64,000 nucleotides of DNA from an uncultured Butyricicoccus sp. (GTDB taxonomy: Bacteria; Bacillota; Clostridia; Oscillospirales; Butyricicoccaceae). Under the pieces are notes generated by a model. It saw nothing but the letters and a program-made list of their open reading frames with translations. It did no database searches and was not told the DNA's origin. Each line of letters opens with the position of its first letter. Positions within the stretch are counted from its first letter, which is position 1. The stretch lies in contig CALWBL010000005.1 of assembly GCA_944376065.1 (NCBI GenBank), positions 1 through 64,000 of the forward strand. The letters are read 5' to 3'. Position numbers and translations under genes: made by a program. Positions 46,350 to 54,987 of this stretch are shown here, piece by piece.

Positions 46350-47183
46350 ATGCAAGATATAACTATTATCCAAGCAATTCTGGTTTTTGTGGTTGCTTTT
46401 ATTATGGGTATCGACCAATTCAGCTTTTTGGAATCTCTGTATCAACCAATTGTGACCTGTCCTATAATCGGTGCAATCTTAGGTAATTTTGAACTTGGTA
46501 TAGTTGTTGGTGGTGCTTACCAGCTTATCCAAATTGGCAGTATGCCAATAGGCGGTGCACAGCCACCAAACGCTATTTTAGGCGGTATTATGGCAACAAT
46601 ATTTGCTATATCACTTGACATGGAAGCAACGGCGGACGGCGTGGGTGCTGCAATGGGTCTTGCGATTCCATTTGCAGTATTCGGCCAGTATGCTGTTACA
46701 CTTACATTCACTATCATGTCTGGTATGATGGCTAAGGCAGATAAATGTGCTGAAAACGCTGATGTAAAGGGTATTCGTAACATCAACTTCACTGAAATGG
46801 CTATTCTTGGTACTCTGTTCGGTATTCTTGCAGTTGCAGGTCTTTATGGCGGCAGTGTACTAGGCGAAACACTGAAGAATTTATCTTACAGCTATTCTTG
46901 GGTAATGGCAGGTCTGGACGCTGCAGGCGGTGCAATGCGTTTTGTAGGCTTTGCAATCCTAATGAAAGTTATGATGTCCAAGGAGATGTGGGGTTTCCTG
47001 CTTGCTGGCTTTGCAATGTCACTGATTTGCAGTGCAAACTCAACAACAGCAGGTGCAACTTTGCTGCTGTGTGCATTTGTAGGTGTCGCTATTGCTATCT
47101 ATGACTTCACAATTCATACAAAGATTCGTGAAAATGCAGGCATGAGCATGTCCGGCAATGGAGGTGACTGTGATGGCATATAA
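46350..47183 (+). CDS. PTS mannose family IIC component
   Basis: IIC is one of the two membrane parts of the sugar channel. The 277-residue protein has about seven helices and the family motif GGAYQLIQIGSMPIGGAQPPNAILGGIMAT. AAAGGAG lies about 7 bases before the ATG at 46350; an upstream GTG overlaps this site. The next gene, IID, starts inside its last codons. Confidence 0.94.
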   Translation: MQDITIIQAILVFVVAFIMGIDQFSFLESLYQPIVTCPIIGAILGNFELGIVVGGAYQLIQIGSMPIGGAQPPNAILGGIMATIFAISLDMEATADGVGAAMGLAIPFAVFGQYAVTLTFTIMSGMMAKADKCAENADVKGIRNINFTEMAILGTLFGILAVAGLYGGSVLGETLKNLSYSYSWVMAGLDAAGGAMRFVGFAILMKVMMSKEMWGFLLAGFAMSLICSANSTTAGATLLLCAFVGVAIAIYDFTIHTKIRENAGMSMSGNGGDCDGI

Positions 47184-48174
47184 TATTCCTGATAAATATC
47201 AAGATTTAACACCAGCTAAACAGCTTGATAAAGCTACGTTAAATAAAATGGTGTGGATGTCCTGTTTCTTACAGGCATCGTTTAACTATGAAAGAATGCA
47301 GGCTTGTGGCTGGCTGTGGGCAATGCTTCCAGGTCTTAAAAAAATCCACACTAATAAGGAAGACCTAAAGGCTTCAATGGCTCATAACCTCGATTTCTTA
47401 AATACCCACCCGTTCCTAGTAACATTTGTTATGGGTATTGTGCTTTCACTTGAGCAGAATAAGGCTGATACACAAACAATCCGCTCCGTTCGTATTTCTG
47501 CCGCTGGTCCACTTGGCGGTATCGGTGATGCTCTGTTCTGGCTTACACTCGTGCCTATTACAGCAGGTCTCACCGCTAATATGGCTATGCAAGGTCAAAT
47601 CATCGGTGCAGTTCTGTTCTTACTTATCTTTAATGTTTGTCAGTTTGTAGTTCGTTGGTGGCTGATGCACTGGTCCTATGGTCTTGGTACAAAGGCTGTT
47701 ACGTTACTTACTTCTAACGCCAAAGAGTTTACTCGCGCAGCTAGTATTTTAGGTGTATTCGTTGTAGGCGGTTTGATTGCTAACTACGGCGGAACTACTT
47801 TGAGAATTTATCTTGGCGACCCTGCAATTCATATTCAGGGATTGCTTGATGGTATTCTTCCAAAGCTTATTCCACTGCTTATCACTTTGGGTATTTATGG
47901 ACTTATTAAAAAGGGCTGGACTCCAGTTAAATGTATTCTTCTGATTCTCGTAGTTGGTATTGGTGGCTGTGCATTCGGCATCTGGACTGGCGACTCTAAG
48001 GCTATGGACGCAGATGGCAATACTATTCTAGGTGGATATAATCCACTGGTTTCTTGGTATGAATACCCAGCACCAGCGCCAGCAGAAAAGACTGGTCAAC
48101 AGGCTTATGATGCTCTGACAGAAGTTGTTAAGAGCCTTAATGAGCATGGTGTAGAAGTAACTATGCCAGAATAA
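47173..48174 (+). CDS. PTS mannose family IID component
   Basis: IID is the second membrane subunit. The 333-residue protein carries MVWMSCFLQASFNYERMQACGWLWAMLPGLKK near the N-terminus and SAAGPLGGIGDALFW in the middle, both IID signatures. At 333 residues it is longer than ManZ (about 285), with a periplasm- or cytosol-facing C-terminal extension after TGDSKAMDADGN. GGAGG lies 8 bases before the ATG at 47173, inside the IIC gene. Confidence 0.94.
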   Translation: MAYNIPDKYQDLTPAKQLDKATLNKMVWMSCFLQASFNYERMQACGWLWAMLPGLKKIHTNKEDLKASMAHNLDFLNTHPFLVTFVMGIVLSLEQNKADTQTIRSVRISAAGPLGGIGDALFWLTLVPITAGLTANMAMQGQIIGAVLFLLIFNVCQFVVRWWLMHWSYGLGTKAVTLLTSNAKEFTRAASILGVFVVGGLIANYGGTTLRIYLGDPAIHIQGLLDGILPKLIPLLITLGIYGLIKKGWTPVKCILLILVVGIGGCAFGIWTGDSKAMDADGNTILGGYNPLVSWYEYPAPAPAEKTGQQAYDALTEVVKSLNEHGVEVTMPE

Positions 48175-48207
48175 AACTTAATATTTAATTTAATGGAAAG
48201 TTGGTAA

Positions 48208-48237
48208 GGGGGGGAATTTATATTCCCCCTTTTTTTA
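48208..48237 (+). terminator. internal terminator between IID and downstream genes
   Basis: A G-run and GAA (48210-48216) pair with TTCCCCC (48223-48229) around TTTATA and are followed by eight T residues. It should make the membrane genes more abundant than IIA and the enzyme genes, unless a new promoter follows. Confidence 0.8.
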
Positions 48238-48269
48238 AAAGTAAGCTATAATGAAAGTCGGGTGCAAAT

Positions 48270-48920
48270 ATGAGCCAGTTAACAGCTTTGATTATTTTTG
48301 TTGCCTTTTTAGGATATATAGCATGGCAGGGTATGAAAAATTTTCAGCTGAGAAATCTTAATATGTGCATTCGCAAAAAAGATTGGGATACTGTGCAAAA
48401 AATAGCTGATATGGCTACAACAAGAAGATTTTTAGGCGATTATACATGTGATTTGTATCAGCTTAGGGCGTACTATCTATCAGAAGATATGTCAAACTTT
48501 GAAATTAAACTAAAAGAGATGGCATCAAAAAATTATTCTGATAATCAGGACAAAAAGAATGTTATTGAGCAGTATTATCACCGTTTTTTGCTTAAAAATG
48601 ATAGAAAATATGCTAGTATATTGCTGGATGAAATAAAAAGGCTGGGCGACGATAAATTTACTGTTTATAACGAGCAGGCGTTTCATGTTATGCTTGATAA
48701 AAGCACAGAATTTATTAAGCCTATGATTGATGAAATAAATTCAAAACAATATTATGGGTTTCCGTTAGGTGTAATACTCTTTATGCTTGCAAGACAATAT
48801 GAGTATCTGGGTGACACTGAAAATGCGGAAATCTATTATCAAAATTCTAAAGTTTGCTTTCATCCAAAAGCAATATATGTGCCGGTGATAGAACAAAAAA
48901 TTAATGACAATGCAAATTAA
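48270..48920 (+). CDS. membrane-anchored protein with helical repeats, unknown function
   Basis: I do not recognise this 216-residue protein. It has one N-terminal transmembrane helix (about 5-21, LTALIIFVAFLGYIAWQ) followed by a soluble, alpha-helical part. Pairs of helices with aromatic residues near the ends (AYYLSEDMSNFE; YHRFLLKNDRKYASILLDEI; LARQYEYLGDTENAEIYYQNSK) suggest tetratricopeptide-like repeats, a protein-binding fold. It sits between the IID and IIA genes, an unusual insertion into a PTS cluster, and so may interact with the transporter. A GGGTG site precedes the ATG. Confidence 0.75.
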   Translation: MSQLTALIIFVAFLGYIAWQGMKNFQLRNLNMCIRKKDWDTVQKIADMATTRRFLGDYTCDLYQLRAYYLSEDMSNFEIKLKEMASKNYSDNQDKKNVIEQYYHRFLLKNDRKYASILLDEIKRLGDDKFTVYNEQAFHVMLDKSTEFIKPMIDEINSKQYYGFPLGVILFMLARQYEYLGDTENAEIYYQNSKVCFHPKAIYVPVIEQKINDNAN

Positions 48921-48959
48921 AAATTATATATGTGCAAATAAGCACGAAGGAGAACTATC

Positions 48960-49388
48960 ATGATCGGATTATTAGTAACAGGACATGGCAGCTTTGGCAG
49001 CGGTATTACAAGTGCAGTTGATTTAATCGCAGGCAAACAAGAAAATTATCAGTATGTTGATTTTTTGCCTACTTATAACCTTGATGATCTCGATCGTGAG
49101 ATGAGAAAAGCACTTGATAAGCTAAAGGATTGTAATGGTGTTCTGATTCTGTGTGATTTACTTGGCGGCACCCCATTTAATAAGGCTGCTGAAATCAGCA
49201 CACAGATGGAAAATGTAAACGTTGTAGCAGGTACAAACTTGTCTATGATGCTGGAAGTGACTATGACAAGAAAGTTTGAAGAAAATCTTGATTCTCTTAC
49301 TAAATCCGCTCTGGAAAGCGGTGTGGAGCAGATTGTAAAGTATGAATTTGTAAAAATAGATCAAGAGGACCCAGAAGATGGTATTTAA
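48960..49388 (+). CDS. PTS mannose family IIA component
   Basis: IIA takes phosphate from HPr on His9 (VTGHGSF) and passes it to IIB. The 142-residue protein also shows DFLPTYNLDDLDREM and ILCDLLGGTPFNKAA, standard for the EIIA-Man fold. AAGGAG precedes the ATG. HPr and enzyme I are not in the window. Confidence 0.95.
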   Translation: MIGLLVTGHGSFGSGITSAVDLIAGKQENYQYVDFLPTYNLDDLDREMRKALDKLKDCNGVLILCDLLGGTPFNKAAEISTQMENVNVVAGTNLSMMLEVTMTRKFEENLDSLTKSALESGVEQIVKYEFVKIDQEDPEDGI

Positions 49389-49424
49389 AGCAGTCTTTTA
49401 ATATAAAAAAGGAGCAAATAAAAA

Positions 49425-50606
49425 ATGAAAACAATTTTTAATATTGATGAAACCAAAATGAATGAAACGTCATCTTTTTATACTCTTTCAGAAATTGCAC
49501 AGCAGCCAACAACATGGAGAAAAACTTGCAAACAGGTTAAAGACGCTAAAGATGAAATCAAAGCATTTATTAGGAATGTAACCGATTGTGAGGATTTTGA
49601 TATTATATTAACAGGTGCAGGCACAAGTGAATTTGTTGGCAATGCATTATTCCCATATCTGGGAACTCTTATGAATTATAAAGTGAAATCTTATGGTACA
49701 ACAGATATTGTTGCAACTCCAGAGGCTTATTTATCACGCACAAAACCAACAATGCTTATTAGCTTTGGTCGTTCTGGAAATTCTCCAGAGTCAGTTGGTG
49801 CTATTGATGCAGCAGAAGCGGTTTGTGATAATTTGTACCATTTGTTTATCACTTGTAACCATGAGGGTGCATTATCTAAGCGTGCACAAACTACGGATAA
49901 GTGCTATGCAATTAACCTAACACCAGAAACTCATGACCAAAGTTTTGCTATGACTTCCAGCTTTAGCAATATGTATCTTGCAGCATACCTATGTTTTTGT
50001 ATTGATAATCTTGATGAGGCTATTGAAAAGGTAGAGAAAATCGCAGATGCGGGTGAAAAATTCTTAACTGAAAATTATAGGGTTGCTCAAAATATTGTTA
50101 ATGAGTATAATTTTAACAGGATTGTATATCTTGGCAGCAACTGCCTGAAAGGTATTGCTCAAGAGTCTGCTCTTAAAATGCTGGAGCTTACAGCGGGTGG
50201 AGTTGTTACAATGTATGATACCCCACTTGGTTTCCGTCATGGCCCTAAGTCAATTATTGATGATAACACATTGACTGTTATCTATCTAAGCGATGATGCT
50301 TACACTCGTCAATATGAAGTTGATTTATTAAAGGAAATGAGCTCTCAACGAAAGGGAAATAAGATAGTTGTTGTAACTTCTAAGCCAGATGCAAATGTTT
50401 CTGCACTTGCTGATTACACCGCTTGCTATAATCTTGATGCTGATTATCAAAGTGTAATGCTGGGTCTCGATTATATTCTGTTTGCACAGACACTAGCAGT
50501 TTTAAAATCACTCTCTATGTCAATCACTCCAGACAATCCATGTCCAACCGGTGAGGTAAACCGTGTTGTTAAGGGTGTAACATTGTATCCTTACAATAGA
50601 AAGTAA
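49425..50606 (+). CDS. agaS: AgaS-like SIS-domain sugar isomerase/deaminase
   Basis: AgaS converts galactosamine-6-phosphate to tagatose-6-phosphate and ammonia in the GalNAc pathway. The 393-residue protein has two SIS domains (about 50-190 and 220-370) with ILTGAGTSEFVGN, LISFGRSGNSPESVGA, NLTPETHDQSFAMTSSFSNM and FRHGPKSIIDDNT. Its position with IIA and the NagA/AgaA gene supports the role. GGAGC precedes the ATG. Confidence 0.92.
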   Translation: MKTIFNIDETKMNETSSFYTLSEIAQQPTTWRKTCKQVKDAKDEIKAFIRNVTDCEDFDIILTGAGTSEFVGNALFPYLGTLMNYKVKSYGTTDIVATPEAYLSRTKPTMLISFGRSGNSPESVGAIDAAEAVCDNLYHLFITCNHEGALSKRAQTTDKCYAINLTPETHDQSFAMTSSFSNMYLAAYLCFCIDNLDEAIEKVEKIADAGEKFLTENYRVAQNIVNEYNFNRIVYLGSNCLKGIAQESALKMLELTAGGVVTMYDTPLGFRHGPKSIIDDNTLTVIYLSDDAYTRQYEVDLLKEMSSQRKGNKIVVVTSKPDANVSALADYTACYNLDADYQSVMLGLDYILFAQTLAVLKSLSMSITPDNPCPTGEVNRVVKGVTLYPYNRK

Positions 50607-50611
50607 AATAA

Positions 50612-50651
50612 AACCTGTTTCACTAAGCAAATAAACTTAAGGAAACAGGTA
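50612..50651 (+). other. hairpin between agaS and the yajC-like gene, no T-run
   Basis: ACCTGTTTC and GGAAACAGGT can pair (9 bp) around a 19-base AT-rich loop. No U-tract follows, so it is more likely an RNA-processing or stability element than a terminator. Confidence 0.45.
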
Positions 50652-50681
50652 ACTTAAAAAGCGAAAAGGAGCCAAAACATT

Positions 50682-50957
50682 ATGAATTGGGAAGTAATTT
50701 TGTGGACAAGTGTAACAGTTGGTGTGTTACTTTGTGTTGCTGCACTGATTGTAACAATTGTGTCAGCACGAAATATGAAAAAAAGCCGAGATTCAATGGC
50801 GGATCTACAAGAGCATATTAAAGTCGGTGCAAGAATAATGTTTGGCGGAGGAATTTTTGGTACAATCGTAAAAATTAATGATGATAAAATCGATGTTGAA
50901 ATAAGCAAAGGCGTTGTAATTACAATTTTACGTTATGCAATTCAAGGTGTTTGCTAA
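50682..50957 (+). CDS. YajC-family small membrane protein in the PTS locus
   Basis: The 91-residue protein has one N-terminal helix (about 6-27) and the YajC-type soluble part: LQEHIKVGARIMFGGGIFGTIVKINDDKIDVEISKGVVITILRYAIQGV. YajC is an accessory subunit of the SecDF-YajC complex. This copy is not beside secDF but inside a GalNAc PTS operon, an association I recall from streptococcal hyaluronate/GalNAc PTS loci. Its role there is unknown; it may be a dedicated paralogue. AAAAGGAG precedes the ATG. Confidence 0.85.
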   Translation: MNWEVILWTSVTVGVLLCVAALIVTIVSARNMKKSRDSMADLQEHIKVGARIMFGGGIFGTIVKINDDKIDVEISKGVVITILRYAIQGVC

Positions 50958-50960
50958 AAT

Positions 50961-52178
50961 TTATGTTTCATAATCATCTGAACCATCATCTAAATGATTT
51001 TTGTGTGATGCAGGCTCCAATCCACGGGCATAATCACTTGGTGAAATCTGAAAATATTTTTTAAACAACCTTGAAAAGTAATGTATTGAGCTGAATCCAA
51101 GCAAATAGGCTATTTCACTTATGGTATGTTCATTTTGGCGAATTAGCTCTTTACTTTTTTGCAGCTTTATATTTATAAGATAATTTTTAGGCGAACAGCC
51201 TAAGTTTATTTTAAACAGTGTTTGAAGAGAAGAACGCGACATAAAAAATTCATGGCATATGTCCTCAATTGTAAGAGGTTCAGTAACTCGTGCGTTCATG
51301 TAAGATAGTATTTTTTTAAGCTGACTGTTTTGAAAGTTCTGCGAATGGTTATCGGTCTGTGAATGATGCTCACTTTGTTCATAAGCTAAACGAAGTATAT
51401 CTGATATCATTTCGTGTAGGTGGCAGAGCATAAGCATTTGAGTATAATAAAAATCTGATGAGCTTTCCTGTACAATTTGCCATAAAATCGATTGAATTTC
51501 AACAGGACAGTGGAAAATTTTATTTAGAATTTGTTTATTGGATTTAAGCTGTATATCGAGTGTTATGGTTAAATATGAACATGATGTGTTTAGGGAAAAA
51601 TGTCTGCTAATGTGTTCATCTGGGGTTAGTAATACTAAATCGTGAGTGTTTAGATTATAATTATTCCCATTTACATCCGATATACGTATACAACCCTCAC
51701 AAACATATAAAATCTCATAGTATAAATGGGGCGGCTTAGAAAACGTACATGGAGTTTCCTGGGTTAAATATGAACAGTCAAAAATTTGTGATATATGAAA
51801 TGGCATAGTAATGGAGCTAGGTATAATAGGTTCACAAATATTTATTTTTTTGGGTTCTATATCTTCAGGAGTAAGTAAAGAAAAACTAAAAGTGTCTGCT
51901 AGAGAGGTTATACAAAAATAAACATTCGGTTTAATCCTCATACAATGATGAATAGAAAATGTATTTATATTTTGTGTATCAGGAGTTTTTCCAATTAAAA
52001 TAGAGCCAATACCATAAGTAGGCTCAATATAAACTTCACAAGGAAAACTGTAAAAAGTATATGCAGTAGAACTAGTGGTTTCTATATATTTGCAGCTTAA
52101 ATCATAACGCTCAGATGCTATTGGGTGGAAATAGATTGTCCCAAAATTTGAAAATAAATTTTCGTTTATTTTTTGCAT
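50961..52178 (-). CDS. AraC family regulator with an additional N-terminal domain
   Basis: The 405-residue protein has an unassigned N-terminal domain (1-140, beta-rich, with CEVYIEPTYGIGSILIG), a cupin-like AraC sensing domain (about 150-240, HLYYEILYVCEGCIRI, NTHDLVLLTPDEHI) and a C-terminal pair of helix-turn-helices (about 300-395, TIEDICHEFFMSRSSLQTLFK and SEIAYLLGFSSIHYFSRLFKK). It is transcribed away from nagA and next to the PTS genes, so it probably controls amino sugar uptake. GAGGT precedes the ATG at 52178; a longer frame has no ribosome binding site. The last codon is 3 bases from the yajC-like stop, so the two genes converge with no space for a terminator. Confidence 0.88.
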   Translation of the reverse strand: MQKINENLFSNFGTIYFHPIASERYDLSCKYIETTSSTAYTFYSFPCEVYIEPTYGIGSILIGKTPDTQNINTFSIHHCMRIKPNVYFCITSLADTFSFSLLTPEDIEPKKINICEPIIPSSITMPFHISQIFDCSYLTQETPCTFSKPPHLYYEILYVCEGCIRISDVNGNNYNLNTHDLVLLTPDEHISRHFSLNTSCSYLTITLDIQLKSNKQILNKIFHCPVEIQSILWQIVQESSSDFYYTQMLMLCHLHEMISDILRLAYEQSEHHSQTDNHSQNFQNSQLKKILSYMNARVTEPLTIEDICHEFFMSRSSLQTLFKINLGCSPKNYLINIKLQKSKELIRQNEHTISEIAYLLGFSSIHYFSRLFKKYFQISPSDYARGLEPASHKNHLDDGSDDYET

Positions 52179-52279
52179 AGTAAAGACCTCTAAAAAAGCG
52201 GGCACAGTATACAACTTTAACTATCATTTTAGAGTATATTCAAAAAAAAATCAAGTATCATAAAAAGGAGGAATTACAA

Positions 52280-53419
52280 TTGGTTATTCAAAGTAAGCGT
52301 GTTTGGATTGCAGAGCAGTTTGTTCCGGCACAAATTGAGATTAAAGATGGAAAAATTTCAGATATTTATGAGTACAATACAAAACCGGTTGATGAAGATT
52401 ATGGAACAGATAAAATTTTGCCGGGATTTATCGATATTCACTGTCATGGTGCTTATGGCTTTGATACAAATGATGCAAATAAAGAGGGGTTGCGTAACTG
52501 GACAGAAAAAATTCCAAGTGAAGGTGTAACTGCACTTTTGCCAACGACAATTACTCAAAGTGAGCTTGTTTTAACCCGTGCACTTGAAAATGTAGCACAA
52601 GTAGTAGAAGAAGGTTATACTGGTGCGGAAATTTTAGGTGTGCACTTTGAAGGTCCATTCCTTGATATTCAATATAAAGGAGCCCAACCAGAACAATTTA
52701 TTGTAAAACCTACCATTGAACAGTTTAAAAAGTATCAAGACGCTGCAAAAGGACTGATTAAATATATAACAATGGCAACCGAAACAGATGATAACTTTGA
52801 GCTCACTCGCTATTGTACAGAAACAGGTGTTGTTGTAAGTATAGGTCATTCAGCTGCAACTTTTGAGCAGGCAAGAATGGCATTTGCTCATGGTGCTAGA
52901 AGTATGACACATGTTTACAATGGTATGTCCCCGTTTAATCATCGTGCAAATGGTCTTGTTGGTGCTGCAAATCGCTTTAAAACTATGTATGGTGAAGTTA
53001 TCTGTGATGGAAATCATTCAACATTAAGTGCATTAAACCAGTATTTTAACGAAAAAGGTGCAGACTATGCAATACTTGTAACAGATTCACTTATGGCAAA
53101 GGGTTCTCCGGCAGGTTCAAAGTTTATATTTGGTGGAAATGAAATCGAAATCTATGTCGATGGAAGTGCGCACCTAACTTCAACAGGTGGACTTGCTGGT
53201 TCAACATTGAAGGTAAATGAAGGTTTAAGACTTCTTATTGAGGAGGCACTTGTGCCTGTAAATGTAGCGATTAACGCCTGCACAAAAAACCCTGCTGACT
53301 GTTTGAAAATAAGCGACCGAAAGGGTTCAATTAAAGTAGGATTAGATGCCGATTTAGTTGTGCTTGATAGGGATTATAATGTAATGCAAACATATTGTAA
53401 GGGGAAAGAAATGCTATAA
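52280..53419 (+). CDS. nagA: N-acetylglucosamine/galactosamine-6-phosphate deacetylase
   Basis: The enzyme removes acetate from GlcNAc-6-P or GalNAc-6-P. The 379-residue amidohydrolase shows PGFIDIHCHGAYGFD (His54, His56), the metal Glu in HFEGPF, VSIGHSAATFEQA, MTHVYNGMSPFNHR and the catalytic Asp in TDSLMAKG. In this locus the GalNAc-6-P role (AgaA) is more likely than NagA. The start is a TTG at 52280 with AGGAGG 8 bases upstream. It ends 13 bases before the next gene. Confidence 0.93.
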   Translation: MVIQSKRVWIAEQFVPAQIEIKDGKISDIYEYNTKPVDEDYGTDKILPGFIDIHCHGAYGFDTNDANKEGLRNWTEKIPSEGVTALLPTTITQSELVLTRALENVAQVVEEGYTGAEILGVHFEGPFLDIQYKGAQPEQFIVKPTIEQFKKYQDAAKGLIKYITMATETDDNFELTRYCTETGVVVSIGHSAATFEQARMAFAHGARSMTHVYNGMSPFNHRANGLVGAANRFKTMYGEVICDGNHSTLSALNQYFNEKGADYAILVTDSLMAKGSPAGSKFIFGGNEIEIYVDGSAHLTSTGGLAGSTLKVNEGLRLLIEEALVPVNVAINACTKNPADCLKISDRKGSIKVGLDADLVVLDRDYNVMQTYCKGKEML

Positions 53420-53432
53420 ACAAAATGGATAG

Positions 53433-53978
53433 ATGGTAATGGGCAAAACAATGAAAAAAACACAAAAAGCACAGATAAGGCTTTCAGGACAAAATATATA
53501 TGTAGATAAGAAAAACCGTACTATTTATTATGATACTATAAGTAAACAAGGGTATATTGTGGACAAAAAGCATGAAAATCAAGCATTGTTCTATAAAAAT
53601 CGTTTAGCAGTATTGTTTTTTGCTGCAATTTTATGTGCAGGTACATTTTTAACATGGACACAAGCCGCAATAGTTTTTGCAGTTGCTGTTGTTCTTGCAG
53701 AATTTAGATTCCGTAAGTCATTTTTAAAGCAACTCGAAATTGTACAGGATATTGATTTTGAGCGCAGACTTTCACCTATAAAATATATAGTAGAAAATAA
53801 AGAAAAAAATAAAGTTATCGCTCTTGCATTGCTTTACTTAGCTTTTTCTGTACTTGTATGTTTAAATGCATATATGGAACAATATACTTCAGCACTTATG
53901 GTGCTGAGTGTTGCTCTTGCAGCTTTTGGCATATATTGCAGCGGACTGCATTTTGTTGCTTATACAAAAATGAAATAA
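53433..53978 (+). CDS. four-helix membrane protein, unknown function
   Basis: I do not recognise this 181-residue protein. It has a polar N-terminal segment (1-55) predicted to be cytosolic, two helices (about 57-90), a charged loop (FRKSFLKQLEIVQDIDFERRLSPIKY) and two more helices (about 125-175). It follows nagA closely and is followed by a convergent gene, so it belongs to the amino sugar locus. Three ATG codons lie within the first 19 bases and none has a clear ribosome binding site; the start is uncertain. Confidence 0.7.
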   Translation: MVMGKTMKKTQKAQIRLSGQNIYVDKKNRTIYYDTISKQGYIVDKKHENQALFYKNRLAVLFFAAILCAGTFLTWTQAAIVFAVAVVLAEFRFRKSFLKQLEIVQDIDFERRLSPIKYIVENKEKNKVIALALLYLAFSVLVCLNAYMEQYTSALMVLSVALAAFGIYCSGLHFVAYTKMK

Positions 53979-53983
53979 AAAAT

Positions 53984-54016
53984 ATGTCCTCCAGAGTTTA
54001 AAACTCTGGAGGACAT
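53984..54016. terminator. strong convergent terminator
   Basis: ATGTCCTCCAGAGTTT (53984-53999) pairs with AAACTCTGGAGGACAT (54001-54016). The minus-strand copy continues into TTTTTTATTT, so it clearly ends the aldolase gene; it can also slow transcription from the left. Confidence 0.88.
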
Positions 54017-54021
54017 AAGAT

Positions 54022-54873
54022 TTAAGCCTTGTTATTACTGCCGCAAAGTGCAATTTTTTCACAAACCAGTTTAGTAACTTCTTGCATACCAACCTTACTG
54101 TATTTTTTAGGGTCAAAAACATCAGGCTCTCTTTCGATGTACGACTTAACACCACTGCTGTATGCAATACGTAGTTCGGTTGCAAAGTTTACCTTGCAAA
54201 TGCCACGGCTGATAGATTCTTTCACGGCATCATCAGGTACACCAGATGCACCATGTAATACAAGTGGAATATCAACTACTTTGCGAATTTCGCTAAGACG
54301 TTCAAAATCCAGCTTTGGAACACCCTTATAAAGACCGTGTGCAGTACCAATGGCAATAGCAAGAGAATTTACTCTGGTACGCTCCACAAATTCCTTAGCC
54401 TCACAAGGATCTGTATATGGATTTCCAGAACCACCATCAAGGTCATCCTCTTTACCTCCAACTTTACCAAGTTCAGCCTCTACACTAATACCAGACGGAG
54501 AACATGCATCAACCACTTTTTTTGTAAGTGCAATGTTTTCCTCAAATGACTCATGAGAACCATCAATCATAATTGAAGTGTAACCTGTACGAAGTGCCTG
54601 CATAGCAAGTGATAAACTATCACCATGGTCTAAATGCATTGCAACAGGTACACTTGCACGCTCTGCTGCTGTTTTAACCATTGCAAGATAATAGTCAAGT
54701 CCTGCATATTTAACGGTTGAAGGAGTTGTTTGAATGATTACTGGTGCGCTGGACTGTTCAGCAGCCGCAACAATAGCCATTACCATTTCAAGATTTTCTG
54801 CATTAAATGCACCTATGGCATAATGCTCCTTCTGTGCTTTTAAAAGCATTTCATTTGTTGTAACCAGTGGCAT
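54022..54873 (-). CDS. kbaY: class II tagatose/fructose-bisphosphate aldolase, KbaY/GatY-like
   Basis: The 283-residue aldolase cleaves tagatose-1,6-bisphosphate to glyceraldehyde-3-phosphate and dihydroxyacetone phosphate using zinc. It has AMHLDHGDS (catalytic Asp82, zinc His83), the AELGKVGGKEDD loop, AIGTAHGLYKG and LHGASGVPDDAVK. Fructose-bisphosphate aldolase (Fba) is the alternative, but the KbaZ/GatZ gene transcribed divergently argues for tagatose. GAGGTC precedes the ATG. Confidence 0.9.
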   Translation of the reverse strand: MPLVTTNEMLLKAQKEHYAIGAFNAENLEMVMAIVAAAEQSSAPVIIQTTPSTVKYAGLDYYLAMVKTAAERASVPVAMHLDHGDSLSLAMQALRTGYTSIMIDGSHESFEENIALTKKVVDACSPSGISVEAELGKVGGKEDDLDGGSGNPYTDPCEAKEFVERTRVNSLAIAIGTAHGLYKGVPKLDFERLSEIRKVVDIPLVLHGASGVPDDAVKESISRGICKVNFATELRIAYSSGVKSYIEREPDVFDPKKYSKVGMQEVTKLVCEKIALCGSNNKA

Positions 54874-54903
54874 AAAAAAGACCTCGCTTTTTTAAAATAT
54901 GTA

Positions 54904-54921
54904 TTAGCTTTATTTAGCTAA
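54904..54921. promoter_or_regulatory. inverted repeat in the kbaY-kbaZ divergent region
   Basis: TTAGCT (54904-54909) and AGCTAA (54916-54921) form a perfect inverted repeat around TTATTT, in the 114-bp gap between the divergent aldolase genes. It is a candidate operator shared by both; no regulator is identified. Confidence 0.4.
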
Positions 54922-54987
54922 TCAGAACATATAGTTAGTATATCATAAAACAATGAATATGTCTTAATAAATTAAGGAGAAATTAAA

